This document shows positions 17,353-23,904 of a stretch of 64,000 nucleotides of DNA, one piece after another. The position numbers were made by a program, and so were the translations under genes. Source of the DNA: Sulfitobacter sp. DFL-14 (lineage in GTDB: Bacteria; Pseudomonadota; Alphaproteobacteria; Rhodobacterales; Rhodobacteraceae); the NCBI RefSeq assembly GCF_003335585.1, contig NZ_QBFD01000015.1:444304-508303 (forward strand), written 5' to 3'. The notes under the pieces were generated by a model. It was not told the origin of the DNA. It did no database searches and was given only the letters and a program-made list of their open reading frames with translations. Position 1 is the first letter of the stretch. Each line of letters starts with the position of its first letter.

Positions 17353-17904
17353 TTGGACATCGGCCATAAACTGAAAACCATCCGCAAACAGCGCGGTTTG
17401 TCACAACGGGAGCTGGCCGCGCGCGCCGGCCTGACGAACGGTACGATCTCCCTGATCGAAATGAACAGGACCAGCCCGTCGGTGGCATCGCTGAAAAGCC
17501 TGCTGGACGCTATCCCGATCAGCATGGCCGAGTTCTTCTCGACTCTGGAAAACAACGATCAGCCCAAGTTCTTCTATGCGGCGGATGAGTTCACCGAAGT
17601 CGCCCCGGCATCGCCGGGCCAGGTCTCTCTGCGCCAGTTGGGAAACATCGAGAACCACAGCCTGCAGGTCCTGCATGAAACCTACCCGCCCGGCGCGGAC
17701 ACCGGGCCGGAATCGCTGTCTCATCAAGGTGAAGAGGCAGGAATTGTGGTCAAAGGGTCAATCGAGGTGACGGTGGATGGCAACGTCGCTGTTCTGAACG
17801 TCGGCGATGGCTATATTTTCGAAAGCAATCTACCGCACAGGTTCCGAAATATCGGCACCGAGGTTTGCGAAGTGGTCAGCGCCTGCACCCCGCCAAGTTT
17901 CTGA
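17353..17904 (+). CDS. XRE-cupin transcriptional regulator, PuuR-like
   Basis: 183 residues. An N-terminal Cro/C1 helix-turn-helix (about residues 5-60, LKTIRKQRGLSQRELAARAG) is joined to a C-terminal cupin (about 110-180, GEEAGIVVKGSIEVTV). This architecture is shared with PuuR, the repressor of putrescine-GABA catabolism. The start is a TTG preceded by AAGGGG at a good distance; no ATG is available in frame upstream. It is divergent from the gabT-like gene, with 192 bases between them. The effector is not known. Confidence 0.82.
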   Translation: MDIGHKLKTIRKQRGLSQRELAARAGLTNGTISLIEMNRTSPSVASLKSLLDAIPISMAEFFSTLENNDQPKFFYAADEFTEVAPASPGQVSLRQLGNIENHSLQVLHETYPPGADTGPESLSHQGEEAGIVVKGSIEVTVDGNVAVLNVGDGYIFESNLPHRFRNIGTEVCEVVSACTPPSF

Positions 17905-17979
17905 TAATCAAAGCGAAGGGCGGCGCGGCATCTTGCTGCGCCACCCTTCTTCCTTCGATTGGTGGTCTCTCGATCGCCT

Positions 17980-18117
17980 CTATCCTTGCGATTTGTCGTC
18001 GGGACTTTGCTTTGATCCGAATGACCGGATGGTTGAACCACCCGAGGTCATTGCAACGATAACGATTGCCGCGAGGGTTAGTACGGCCAAGCCACCAAGG
18101 AACAGATCGGCATCCAT
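17980..18117 (-). CDS. Small single-pass membrane protein, 45 residues, under an EcfG promoter
   Basis: A short frame with coding features: ATG at 18117, an AAAGGAT Shine-Dalgarno stretch 6 bases upstream and a TAG stop at 17982-17980. The peptide starts MDADLFLGGLAV, has one hydrophobic helix (about residues 5-23, LFLGGLAVLTLAAIVIVAM) and a polar, Lys/Asp/Ser-containing tail ending SPDDKSQG. A consensus EcfG promoter lies at 18152-18177. It follows the PhyK-like kinase gene on the same strand but has its own promoter. I do not recognise the family. A stress-induced membrane peptide, perhaps modulating a membrane partner such as the kinase, is a guess. Confidence 0.68.
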   Translation of the reverse strand: MDADLFLGGLAVLTLAAIVIVAMTSGGSTIRSFGSKQSPDDKSQG

Positions 18118-18151
18118 CTCATATCCTTTCAGCAGCTTCTGTCACGGAACC

Positions 18152-18177
18152 AACGGAGCGACGGTACAATTGGTTCC
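18152..18177 (-). promoter_or_regulatory. EcfG promoter of the small membrane protein gene
   Basis: On the minus strand GGAAC (18177-18173), a 17-base spacer and CGTT (18155-18152) fit the sigma-EcfG consensus. The -10 element is 34 bases before the ATG at 18117. An 8-bp inverted repeat GGAACCAA/TTGGTTCC (18146-18153 and 18170-18177) overlaps the site. Confidence 0.75.
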
Positions 18178-18225
18178 AAGTCGCTCTGCAACTGCCGTTG
18201 TACAGCCCCGACCGGGCTCAGGAAT

Positions 18226-19944
18226 TTAGTAGTCATATATCTGTTTGGCGGTTTTCGGGACGTGGAAGGTGACGTTCAAAGTGTAGGTACTGTCGGTTTG
18301 TTCAACCTCGACCTGACCGTTCAACTGCCGGGCAAAGGCATCGATCAAGCGTGACCCAAGCCCGGTGCCCGTTACGCTGGGCACCTTACCCAGTGAATTT
18401 ATGACGGTCAGCCTTGCCTCTTCGGGACCGATCAGCCGCAGGTTCGCCTCAAGACGGGCGTCGGGCGAAGACTGCGGAAGGTACTTCAATGCATTTGTAA
18501 TGGCCTCTGACGTGAGCAGCGTCAGCGGTGCGGCGTCATCGGCATCTATGCTGATCCGTTCGAAATCCTGGGTGACCTTCACATGCCCGCCCGGCCCCAG
18601 GCCGACTTTCAGCAGTTGCCCCATCACCTCTTCCAGCAGCACCTTGGCATCGACCCGGACCAGATTGTCATCCTGGTACAGATTCTTGTGCACCGTCGCG
18701 AGGCTCAGAATACGTTCCTGAAGCCGCCTCAGCACGAAACGCGCATCCTCGCTCTTGGCCTGCCGGATCTGCATGTTCATGATCGAAGAGATAAGCTGCA
18801 GGTTGTTCTTGACCCTGTGATGCACTTCTTTCAGCAGGATGTTCTTTTCCCGCAAGCTGTCTTCCAGCGTCGCCTCGTCGCGCAGGATGGATTCCGCCAT
18901 CGCCACAAACGCCGTTTCCATCTCTGCCAGTTCGGTCGGAATGGAAGGAGACAACGTGTCACGCGGCAGCGTCCTGCTTAACGCGAAACGTCGCATCTGG
19001 CGGCCGAGTTTGCGGATATGCCGGATCGCCAGCCGGTTCAGCGCCCAGAATGCAACGATCAGGCTCGCAGCCCACATCGCGACAGGCAGCAGCGTGCTGA
19101 GCCGCGTTGACAGATCCATCTGCAAGAATGGCGTGTTTTCCGGCCAGACAGACAGCGCATAGACGGTGCCAGGTACAATCGGCAGGACAGCATAGGCGCG
19201 GTTCACGGCCTTGGCGTTTTCGGCAAAGAAAACCTTGGTGTCGGTTCCGGCAAAAACTGACAAAGAGATGTTCTCCGGCATTTCGACGCCGGAAACATCC
19301 ATGCCCCGTTCCGAGGTCAGTATGTCGCCCTTGGCGTTGAAGGTAACCATGGCCAGCGGCGTGAGGGACAGTTCAGGTTCTTCCTCGGACGCGATGACAT
19401 CCGCCGGGATCGAAATTGCCATGAATCCGATCAGTTCGTCGTCCTCGTACACCGGCACTTGAACCACCGTTACAGATTTGCGGGACACTGCCCCTAAATC
19501 CACGGTGGTCGCGGCCCGGATCGGGTTCGCTATGGCTGATTTGAACCAGGCCCTTTCCGAAAGGTCATAGACGCCGCCTGAGGACGAACACTCCATTTGC
19601 CCATCCACCTGAACAAAGCCCACAACCTCATAGTTGCGGGTGGCGTTCCGGTATTCGCGAAACAACTCGCTGCATTCCACAGGGTTATCACGGTACAGCC
19701 TGACCAATGCGCTCAGGGCATCCACGGCACCGAATGCTTCCTGCAGGACGCGCCGCTCGGCGGATGAGGCCTGTTCTGTCACCGCCAGCAGTGACAGTTC
19801 CGCGCTTGTCTGGTTCTGTCTGGAAATTTCCCAGGTCTGGACGATTGCGATCAACCCGATTGGCATCAGCGCGAGCGAGAGGAAGAACAGGACCCTGACC
19901 GCCAGCCCTTTCAGGAGGCTTCCGGAAAAGAACCCGGAAGTCAT
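18226..19944 (-). CDS. Membrane sensor histidine kinase, HisKA_2/HWE type (PhyK-like)
   Basis: 572 residues. Membrane helices at about 15-37 and 283-303 flank a periplasmic sensing region of about 240 residues (Cache-like, with a DLSERAWFKSA segment). The cytoplasmic half has a linker helix, the HisKA_2 box EVHHRVKNNLQLISSIMN (phosphorylated His 375/376) and an ATPase domain with SEAITNALKYLP (N box). Its position directly behind nepR-ecfG (2 bases after ecfG) and opposite phyR indicates the kinase that phosphorylates PhyR to start the general stress response. The signal sensed is not evident. Confidence 0.85.
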   Translation of the reverse strand: MTSGFFSGSLLKGLAVRVLFFLSLALMPIGLIAIVQTWEISRQNQTSAELSLLAVTEQASSAERRVLQEAFGAVDALSALVRLYRDNPVECSELFREYRNATRNYEVVGFVQVDGQMECSSSGGVYDLSERAWFKSAIANPIRAATTVDLGAVSRKSVTVVQVPVYEDDELIGFMAISIPADVIASEEEPELSLTPLAMVTFNAKGDILTSERGMDVSGVEMPENISLSVFAGTDTKVFFAENAKAVNRAYAVLPIVPGTVYALSVWPENTPFLQMDLSTRLSTLLPVAMWAASLIVAFWALNRLAIRHIRKLGRQMRRFALSRTLPRDTLSPSIPTELAEMETAFVAMAESILRDEATLEDSLREKNILLKEVHHRVKNNLQLISSIMNMQIRQAKSEDARFVLRRLQERILSLATVHKNLYQDDNLVRVDAKVLLEEVMGQLLKVGLGPGGHVKVTQDFERISIDADDAAPLTLLTSEAITNALKYLPQSSPDARLEANLRLIGPEEARLTVINSLGKVPSVTGTGLGSRLIDAFARQLNGQVEVEQTDSTYTLNVTFHVPKTAKQIYDY

Positions 19945-19946
19945 CG

Positions 19947-20504
19947 TCAGAAACTGGCGACCTTGGAGGCAGAGATAACGGACATCGTTGCATCGTCCGT
20001 CATTTCAAGCGACTCGTTTTCGCCATGCTCCATCAACTCTGCCAGCTGTGCCCTTGCTCGGTTGACCCTGCTTTTGATTGTCCCGACGGCAACGCCGCAC
20101 ATCTGGGCCGCTTCCTCGTAAGAGAAACCGGAGGCGCCGATCAACAGCAAGGCTTCGCGCTGTTCGACTTTCAGCTTGCCCAGCGCCTTGCGGAAATCGT
20201 TCATCTGCATGTGACCATCGTGTGCGGGTTTCTCTGCCAGGCTTTCGGTGAACACGCCGTCGACATCAGCGACTTCGCGTTTGGATTTCCTGCGAGACGA
20301 ATAATAGGTGTTCCTGAGGATGGTAAAGAGCCACGCACGCATGTTCGTTCCCGGCTCGAACTTCTCGATATTTGTCCAGGCCTTCACCAGGGTGTCCTGC
20401 ACCATGTCGTCAGCCAGTGACCCGTTCCGTGTCAAACTGATTGCAAATGCGCGCATGGCAGGCAGATGCTCCACCAGCTCGTCGCGGGGACTCTTGTCAG
20501 TCAT
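19947..20504 (-). CDS. ecfG: RNA polymerase sigma factor EcfG (general stress response)
   Basis: 185 residues. Region 2 is seen in DDMVQDTLVKAWTNIEKF and MRAWLFTILRNTYYS, and region 4 in REALLLIGASGFSYEEAAQM and GTIKSRVNRARAQLAEL; there is no N-terminal extension. Together with the preceding NepR gene and the divergent PhyR this is the ECF15/EcfG general stress sigma factor. It recognises GGAAC-N16/17-CGTT promoters, several of which lie in this window. The gene overlaps nepR by 8 bases (ATGACTGA), so translation is coupled and sigma and anti-sigma should be made in balance. Confidence 0.92.
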   Translation of the reverse strand: MTDKSPRDELVEHLPAMRAFAISLTRNGSLADDMVQDTLVKAWTNIEKFEPGTNMRAWLFTILRNTYYSSRRKSKREVADVDGVFTESLAEKPAHDGHMQMNDFRKALGKLKVEQREALLLIGASGFSYEEAAQMCGVAVGTIKSRVNRARAQLAELMEHGENESLEMTDDATMSVISASKVASF

Positions 20505-20661
20505 TTTCGGAGCCGCGCTGAGATTCCTGCTGCTTCAACTTACTCAGCAAGTCCTTGAATCGATCCGGGATTCCTTCTTCCAGCGTCTCGTTGAAAACCT
20601 TCTTCAAATTCTCATCAATAACGCTTTCGCGATCCTCATTTTTCGCAGATTTCACAAACAT
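20497..20661 (-). CDS. nepR: Anti-sigma factor NepR
   Basis: A short gene of 54 codons reading MFVKSAKNEDRESV and then the NepR core IDENLKKVFNETLEEGIPD, followed by RFKDLLSKLKQQ. The two predicted helices and the (I)PDRF motif are those of the peptides that hold EcfG and are captured by phosphorylated PhyR. The ATG at 20661 directly abuts the GAGGT Shine-Dalgarno; the GTG at 20655, six bases further on, is better spaced and may be the true start. The stop overlaps the ecfG start. It is driven by the EcfG promoter at 20715-20740. Confidence 0.9.
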   Translation of the reverse strand: MFVKSAKNEDRESVIDENLKKVFNETLEEGIPDRFKDLLSKLKQQESQRGSEND

Positions 20662-20707
20662 ACCTCTGGTTCTTCAACCTTAATCATAGATATTTTATAC
20701 CCACACT

Positions 20708-20733
20708 GGAACTTAACCAGCGCGCGCGGCGTT
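20708..20733 (+). promoter_or_regulatory. EcfG promoter of phyR
   Basis: GGAAC (20708-20712), 17-base spacer, CGTT (20730-20733), 35 bases before the phyR ATG at 20769. It is interleaved with the nepR promoter on the other strand. Confidence 0.8.
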
Positions 20734-20740
20734 TGGTTCC
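20715..20740 (-). promoter_or_regulatory. EcfG promoter of nepR-ecfG
   Basis: On the minus strand GGAAC (20740-20736), 17-base spacer, GGTT (20718-20715). Only the first base of the -10 element departs from CGTT. It overlaps the phyR promoter almost completely, so the two -35 elements lie at the outer ends of a 33-bp block. Confidence 0.72.
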
Positions 20741-20768
20741 AAGATTTGTTAAATAAAGGACTGCCGAG

Positions 20769-21578
20769 ATGAGTGATGCCAATGAGCCACGCAACATCAG
20801 TGATGAATTGGGAGAAAACATTCCATACCTGCGCAGATATTCCCGCGCGATGACCGGCAGCCAGCAAAGCGGTGACATGTTCGCCGCCGCAGCACTGGAA
20901 GCGATTCTGGCGGATCGGTCCGTTCTTGACGGCACCGATGTGAGAACAGGGCTGTTCAAGGTATTGTACGGCATCTGGGCCAGCGCGGGCGCACCGATCG
21001 AAGAAGGCGAAAGCGGTGCACGTGCCAAGGCGCAAGTCCGGCTTGCGACGCTCACCAACAATTCGCGCGAGGCATTGCTGCTTCATACCATCGAGGGTTT
21101 CTCCTTTTCTGCGATTGCCCAGATCATCGGCGTCGAGCAGGCAGAGGCCGAAGAGCTTGTCGAGATCGCGCGCCGTGAAATGGCGGACAGCGCGACAGGG
21201 TCGGTGATGATCATCGAGGATGAGGCAATCATCGCGATGGACATCGAAAGCATCGTGGCCGAGATGGGTCACCGGATCACCGGCGTGGCCCGCACCCGGA
21301 ACGAGGCCGTTGCACTGGGCCGTCAGGATCCGCCCGATCTGATCCTGGCCGACATTCAGCTGGCGGACAATTCATCCGGCATCGACGCGGTGAACGACAT
21401 TCTGACAGAGATGGGCACCCGCCCGGTGATCTTTATCACCGCCTTCCCCGAAAGGCTGCTGACCGGCGACAAGCCGGAACCGGCGTTCCTGATTTCCAAG
21501 CCCTACACGGTGGAGCAGGTTGTTTCATCCGTATCGCAGGCCATGTTCTTCTCCTCGACAGAGACGCTCAACGCCTGA
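20769..21578 (+). CDS. phyR: Response regulator PhyR (anti-anti-sigma factor)
   Basis: 269 residues with the defining two-part build. An N-terminal sigma-factor-like domain (about 10-140, with NNSREALLLHTIEGFSFSAIAQIIG resembling region 4) is followed by a C-terminal receiver (about 145-265). The receiver has the acidic pair E150/D151, phospho-acceptor D195 in LILADIQLAD, T/K in FITAFPE and LISKPYT. On phosphorylation the sigma-like domain binds NepR and frees EcfG. It is transcribed from an EcfG promoter shared back-to-back with nepR and followed by a strong terminator. Confidence 0.94.
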   Translation: MSDANEPRNISDELGENIPYLRRYSRAMTGSQQSGDMFAAAALEAILADRSVLDGTDVRTGLFKVLYGIWASAGAPIEEGESGARAKAQVRLATLTNNSREALLLHTIEGFSFSAIAQIIGVEQAEAEELVEIARREMADSATGSVMIIEDEAIIAMDIESIVAEMGHRITGVARTRNEAVALGRQDPPDLILADIQLADNSSGIDAVNDILTEMGTRPVIFITAFPERLLTGDKPEPAFLISKPYTVEQVVSSVSQAMFFSSTETLNA

Positions 21579-21606
21579 CCGTTTCGACAACCGAAAAATG
21601 AAAAAA

Positions 21607-21634
21607 GCCCCGCAGCCCTCTGCGGGGCTTTTCC
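21607..21634 (+). terminator. Rho-independent terminator of phyR
   Basis: A 9-bp GC-rich stem (GCCCCGCAG, 21607-21615, with 21620-21628), CCCT loop, A-rich lead and TTTT tail, 29 bases after the phyR stop. Confidence 0.85.
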
Positions 21635-21641
21635 TTTGCAC

Positions 21642-21666
21642 GGAACATTTGGCCGCGCGCAACGTT
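21642..21666 (+). promoter_or_regulatory. EcfG promoter of the DUF883-like gene
   Basis: GGAAC (21642-21646), 16-base spacer, CGTT (21663-21666), a perfect consensus match. It lies directly behind the phyR terminator, so the next two genes form a separate stress-controlled operon. Confidence 0.82.
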
Positions 21667-21709
21667 AACTCCCAGACAAATGATCACAAAATCAAACAGG
21701 AGTAATGAT

Positions 21710-22024
21710 ATGGCGAACGTTACCAAAGCAATCCACAACAAGGACGGTGACGTCACGGTCGAGGACCTCTCCAAACAGTTGCAGGTGCTGAAAGACGACA
21801 TTGCATCACTGACCTCCACGGTCGGAGCATACAGTCAGAACAAGGCAGCCGAAGTTCGCGACACCGCGCAATTGAAAGCGTCAGAACTGGGTGGTGCGGC
21901 GCAGGCACGGGCCAAGGAAACGCAAAAGCAGGCAGAGGATTTCATTCGCACCCAGCCTGCGACCGCAATCGGCATCGCCGCCGGCGCGGGGTTTCTGATC
22001 GGCCTGCTGACGGCACGCCGCTGA
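21710..22024 (+). CDS. DUF883/ElaB-YqjD-like membrane-anchored stress protein
   Basis: 104 residues from the ATG at 21710, which is supported by an AGGAG site at 21698-21702. An upstream ATG at 21680 would lie only a few bases from the expected transcription start and has no ribosome site. Residues 15-75 form a long charged, Ala/Gln-rich amphipathic helix. The C-terminus has FIRTQPATAIGIAAGAGFLIGLL, the glycine-zipper membrane helix of the ElaB/YqjD group. E. coli relatives are stationary-phase inner-membrane proteins that bind ribosomes. The gene is preceded by a consensus EcfG promoter and abuts the next gene. Confidence 0.82.
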   Translation: MANVTKAIHNKDGDVTVEDLSKQLQVLKDDIASLTSTVGAYSQNKAAEVRDTAQLKASELGGAAQARAKETQKQAEDFIRTQPATAIGIAAGAGFLIGLLTARR

Positions 22025-22393
22025 ATGTTGGATCACCTCGCACAAAAAGCACAAGTGAAAGCCACCCAGGCCGCACAGACCGCTGTGCTTGGTCTGGGTG
22101 CTTCCTTGCTGCTTGTCGTTGGCCTTGGTTTTCTGACGGCCGCTTTCTGGATTTATCTGGCAACCGTATCGACCGCCCTGACCGCCGCGACGGTCATCGG
22201 CGGAATCTATTTCGGGGCGGGCCTGATCATGATCGCCATGATTTCAGCCAAGAACCGATCCGCCCGGCGGGAACTGGAAAGGTTGGAGTTGGCAAGACAA
22301 CACAAGAGCGGTGATCTGCAGGGCACCCTGTATCAGATCATTTTGGCGTTCATGTCAGGGATACAGGCTGGTCAGAAAGGCCGTCGCGGATAG
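22025..22393 (+). CDS. Phage holin family/YqjE-like membrane protein
   Basis: 122 residues. The ATG follows the previous stop directly. Two hydrophobic helices (about 20-45 and 50-75) precede a basic, amphipathic C-terminal region (KNRSARRELERLELARQ). This pattern and the pairing with a DUF883 protein correspond to the E. coli yqjD-yqjE pair (YqjE/holin superfamily III-like). The last 44 bases overlap the convergent receiver-like gene. Confidence 0.65.
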   Translation: MLDHLAQKAQVKATQAAQTAVLGLGASLLLVVGLGFLTAAFWIYLATVSTALTAATVIGGIYFGAGLIMIAMISAKNRSARRELERLELARQHKSGDLQGTLYQIILAFMSGIQAGQKGRRG

Positions 22394-22724
22394 CGGCGAT
22401 CAGTCCATGCGTGCTGAAGGGTTTGGACAGGTACACAGCATCGCGACGTCTTGGGAAATCCGGAGGCATTTCATCCGCGAGGATTAGCAGACGACCAACC
22501 GGTGCCATCCTGGAAAGCCATTCCAGTTCCGCCTCCGACTCCTCGGCGGAAATCGCAAAGGCAACGCAGGTCTGCTGCAGCCGGTCAGAATACACGGCCA
22601 ACCCCTGTTCGAGGCTATCCAGAGTGTCGCATTCCACAACAGGCTTGCCCGCAAATTCGCCGACCAGCGCTTCGCAGATGTCGACGCGAACAAAGGGGTC
22701 GCGCTCGTAAACAAGGTAAAACAT
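22350..22724 (-). CDS. Atypical receiver-domain protein lacking the phospho-acceptor Asp
   Basis: 124 residues, the length of a single receiver domain. It starts MFYLVYERDPFVR with an acidic residue (D9) where the acid pair is expected and ends YLSKPFSTHGLIAAI, the conserved Lys-Pro of receivers. At the place of the phosphorylated Asp the strand reads CVAFAISAEES, so no Asp is available. It may work as a phosphorylation-independent adaptor. It is divergent from the Crp/Fnr gene and overlaps the preceding convergent gene by 44 bases. Confidence 0.68.
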   Translation of the reverse strand: MFYLVYERDPFVRVDICEALVGEFAGKPVVECDTLDSLEQGLAVYSDRLQQTCVAFAISAEESEAELEWLSRMAPVGRLLILADEMPPDFPRRRDAVYLSKPFSTHGLIAAIRDGLSDQPVSLT

Positions 22725-22812
22725 GGCAGTCTGACTTCCGGCCTAAAAACCACGACATACAGCAGAGCATCCAACACTGCATTAAACTATGACATAACGA
22801 GGTAGTGATCGA

Positions 22813-23541
22813 ATGGCGACCAAATGCAAGAATTGTCCGCTCAGACAAAAGGACCTTTTTATCGCTCTTTCCTCGGACGAAGTCGATTTCATGGAGAAAT
22901 TCAAAGCGGGTGAACTGACCATCGACCCGGGCACGCCGATCCTGATGGAAGGATCGAATGCACCCCAGCTGTTCACAGTTTTGTCAGGCATGGGTATCCG
23001 CGACAAAATGCTGGAAAACGGGGAGCGTCAGGTGGTGAGCTTCGTTTTTCCCGGAGAATTCCTTGGCCTTCAGGCCGGCCTGATGGGCAAGATGGGGCAT
23101 TCCGTCGAAGCGCGGACGCGCATGCGGCTCTGTGTTTTCGACCGCTCTGAATTCTGGAACTTTTTCCGGTCCCACCCCAGCCGCGCCTTTGACATCACCT
23201 GGCTTGCCGCAATCGAGGAACATTTCCTGGGTGAAACCGTCGCGACGCTGGGCCAACGCACTGCCACGCAATCCCTGGCCTGGGCGCTGATCAAGGTCTA
23301 CCAGCGCGGTCTGGCCCTGGGCATGGTCGAAAACAATCAGATGGCGCTGCCCTATACCCAGCGTGATCTTGCCGATGCGCTGGGTCTTTCCCTTGTTCAC
23401 ACCAACAAGACGCTCGCCAAGCTGCGAGAAGCGCAGTTGGTTTCCTGGAGCAACGGGTCACTGCACATCATGCAACCTGAAGAATTGGCCAGGCTTGGAA
23501 TGACATCCTTTCACGCACTCCGGCCCAGACCGCTCATGTAA
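22813..23541 (+). CDS. Crp/Fnr family transcriptional regulator
   Basis: 242 residues. A cyclic-nucleotide-type beta-roll (about 20-140) leads into a dimer helix and a C-terminal winged helix-turn-helix (about 165-225, TQRDLADALGLSLVHTNKTLAKL). The N-terminus KCKNCPLRQKDLF has C5 and C8, and C107 corresponds to the later Fnr cysteine. The fourth cysteine expected for a [4Fe-4S] cluster is missing, so oxygen sensing through the usual cluster is doubtful. The next gene is beyond a MITE-like insertion. Confidence 0.85.
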   Translation: MATKCKNCPLRQKDLFIALSSDEVDFMEKFKAGELTIDPGTPILMEGSNAPQLFTVLSGMGIRDKMLENGERQVVSFVFPGEFLGLQAGLMGKMGHSVEARTRMRLCVFDRSEFWNFFRSHPSRAFDITWLAAIEEHFLGETVATLGQRTATQSLAWALIKVYQRGLALGMVENNQMALPYTQRDLADALGLSLVHTNKTLAKLREAQLVSWSNGSLHIMQPEELARLGMTSFHALRPRPLM

Positions 23542-23560
23542 TTTGACATCCCGGTGGTTA

Positions 23561-23867
23561 GGCTCTGGACCCATTGATTCTATATGCTCAGCGGCGATTT
23601 CACGAAATTTCAATGGTTTGGGGCGTGCAGCCAATAGTGGTTCTATTTGCAAGCGACCCAAGACGTTGAAATGAAGTGAAATCACCGCCCGTCGCTCCGA
23701 AGGAGCGCCGAGTCATGTTGGCACGCCTTTGGCGTGACGGGTTTGCCGGATTTTCCCGCAGCCAGCGGCGCATCTGCTTGAAATAGAACCACTATTCTTG
23801 CGCAGATGCTGCTTGTCTGCGAAAAAATCCGGCAAACTGTGTATATAGAATTAATGGGTCCAGAGCC
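23561..23867. mobile_element. MITE-like element, 307 bp, TA-flanked, no coding capacity
   Basis: Terminal inverted repeats of 25 bp (23561-23585 and 23843-23867, one mismatch), beginning GGCTCTGGACCCATT, are flanked on both sides by TA (23559-23560 and 23868-23869). The interior has further inverted repeats: AATAGTGGTTCTATT at 23633-23647 with 23782-23796, and a 19-bp pair at 23741-23759 / 23819-23837. No protein is encoded. TA target duplication and nested repeats suggest a non-autonomous element moved by an IS630/Tc1-mariner-like transposase in the same genome. It lies between two convergent genes. Confidence 0.75.
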
Positions 23868-23904
23868 TAGGGCCCTTGGACATTCATAGTCCACAGGCCC
23901 TGAT

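Noticed and set aside
18146..18177. Second EcfG promoter on the plus strand from GGAAC at 18146-18150
   Set aside because: No GTT at the correct distance; only the minus-strand arrangement fits.
23561..23867. Short CRISPR-like or ncRNA region
   Set aside because: The repeats are inverted, not direct, and the ends with TA flanks fit a MITE.
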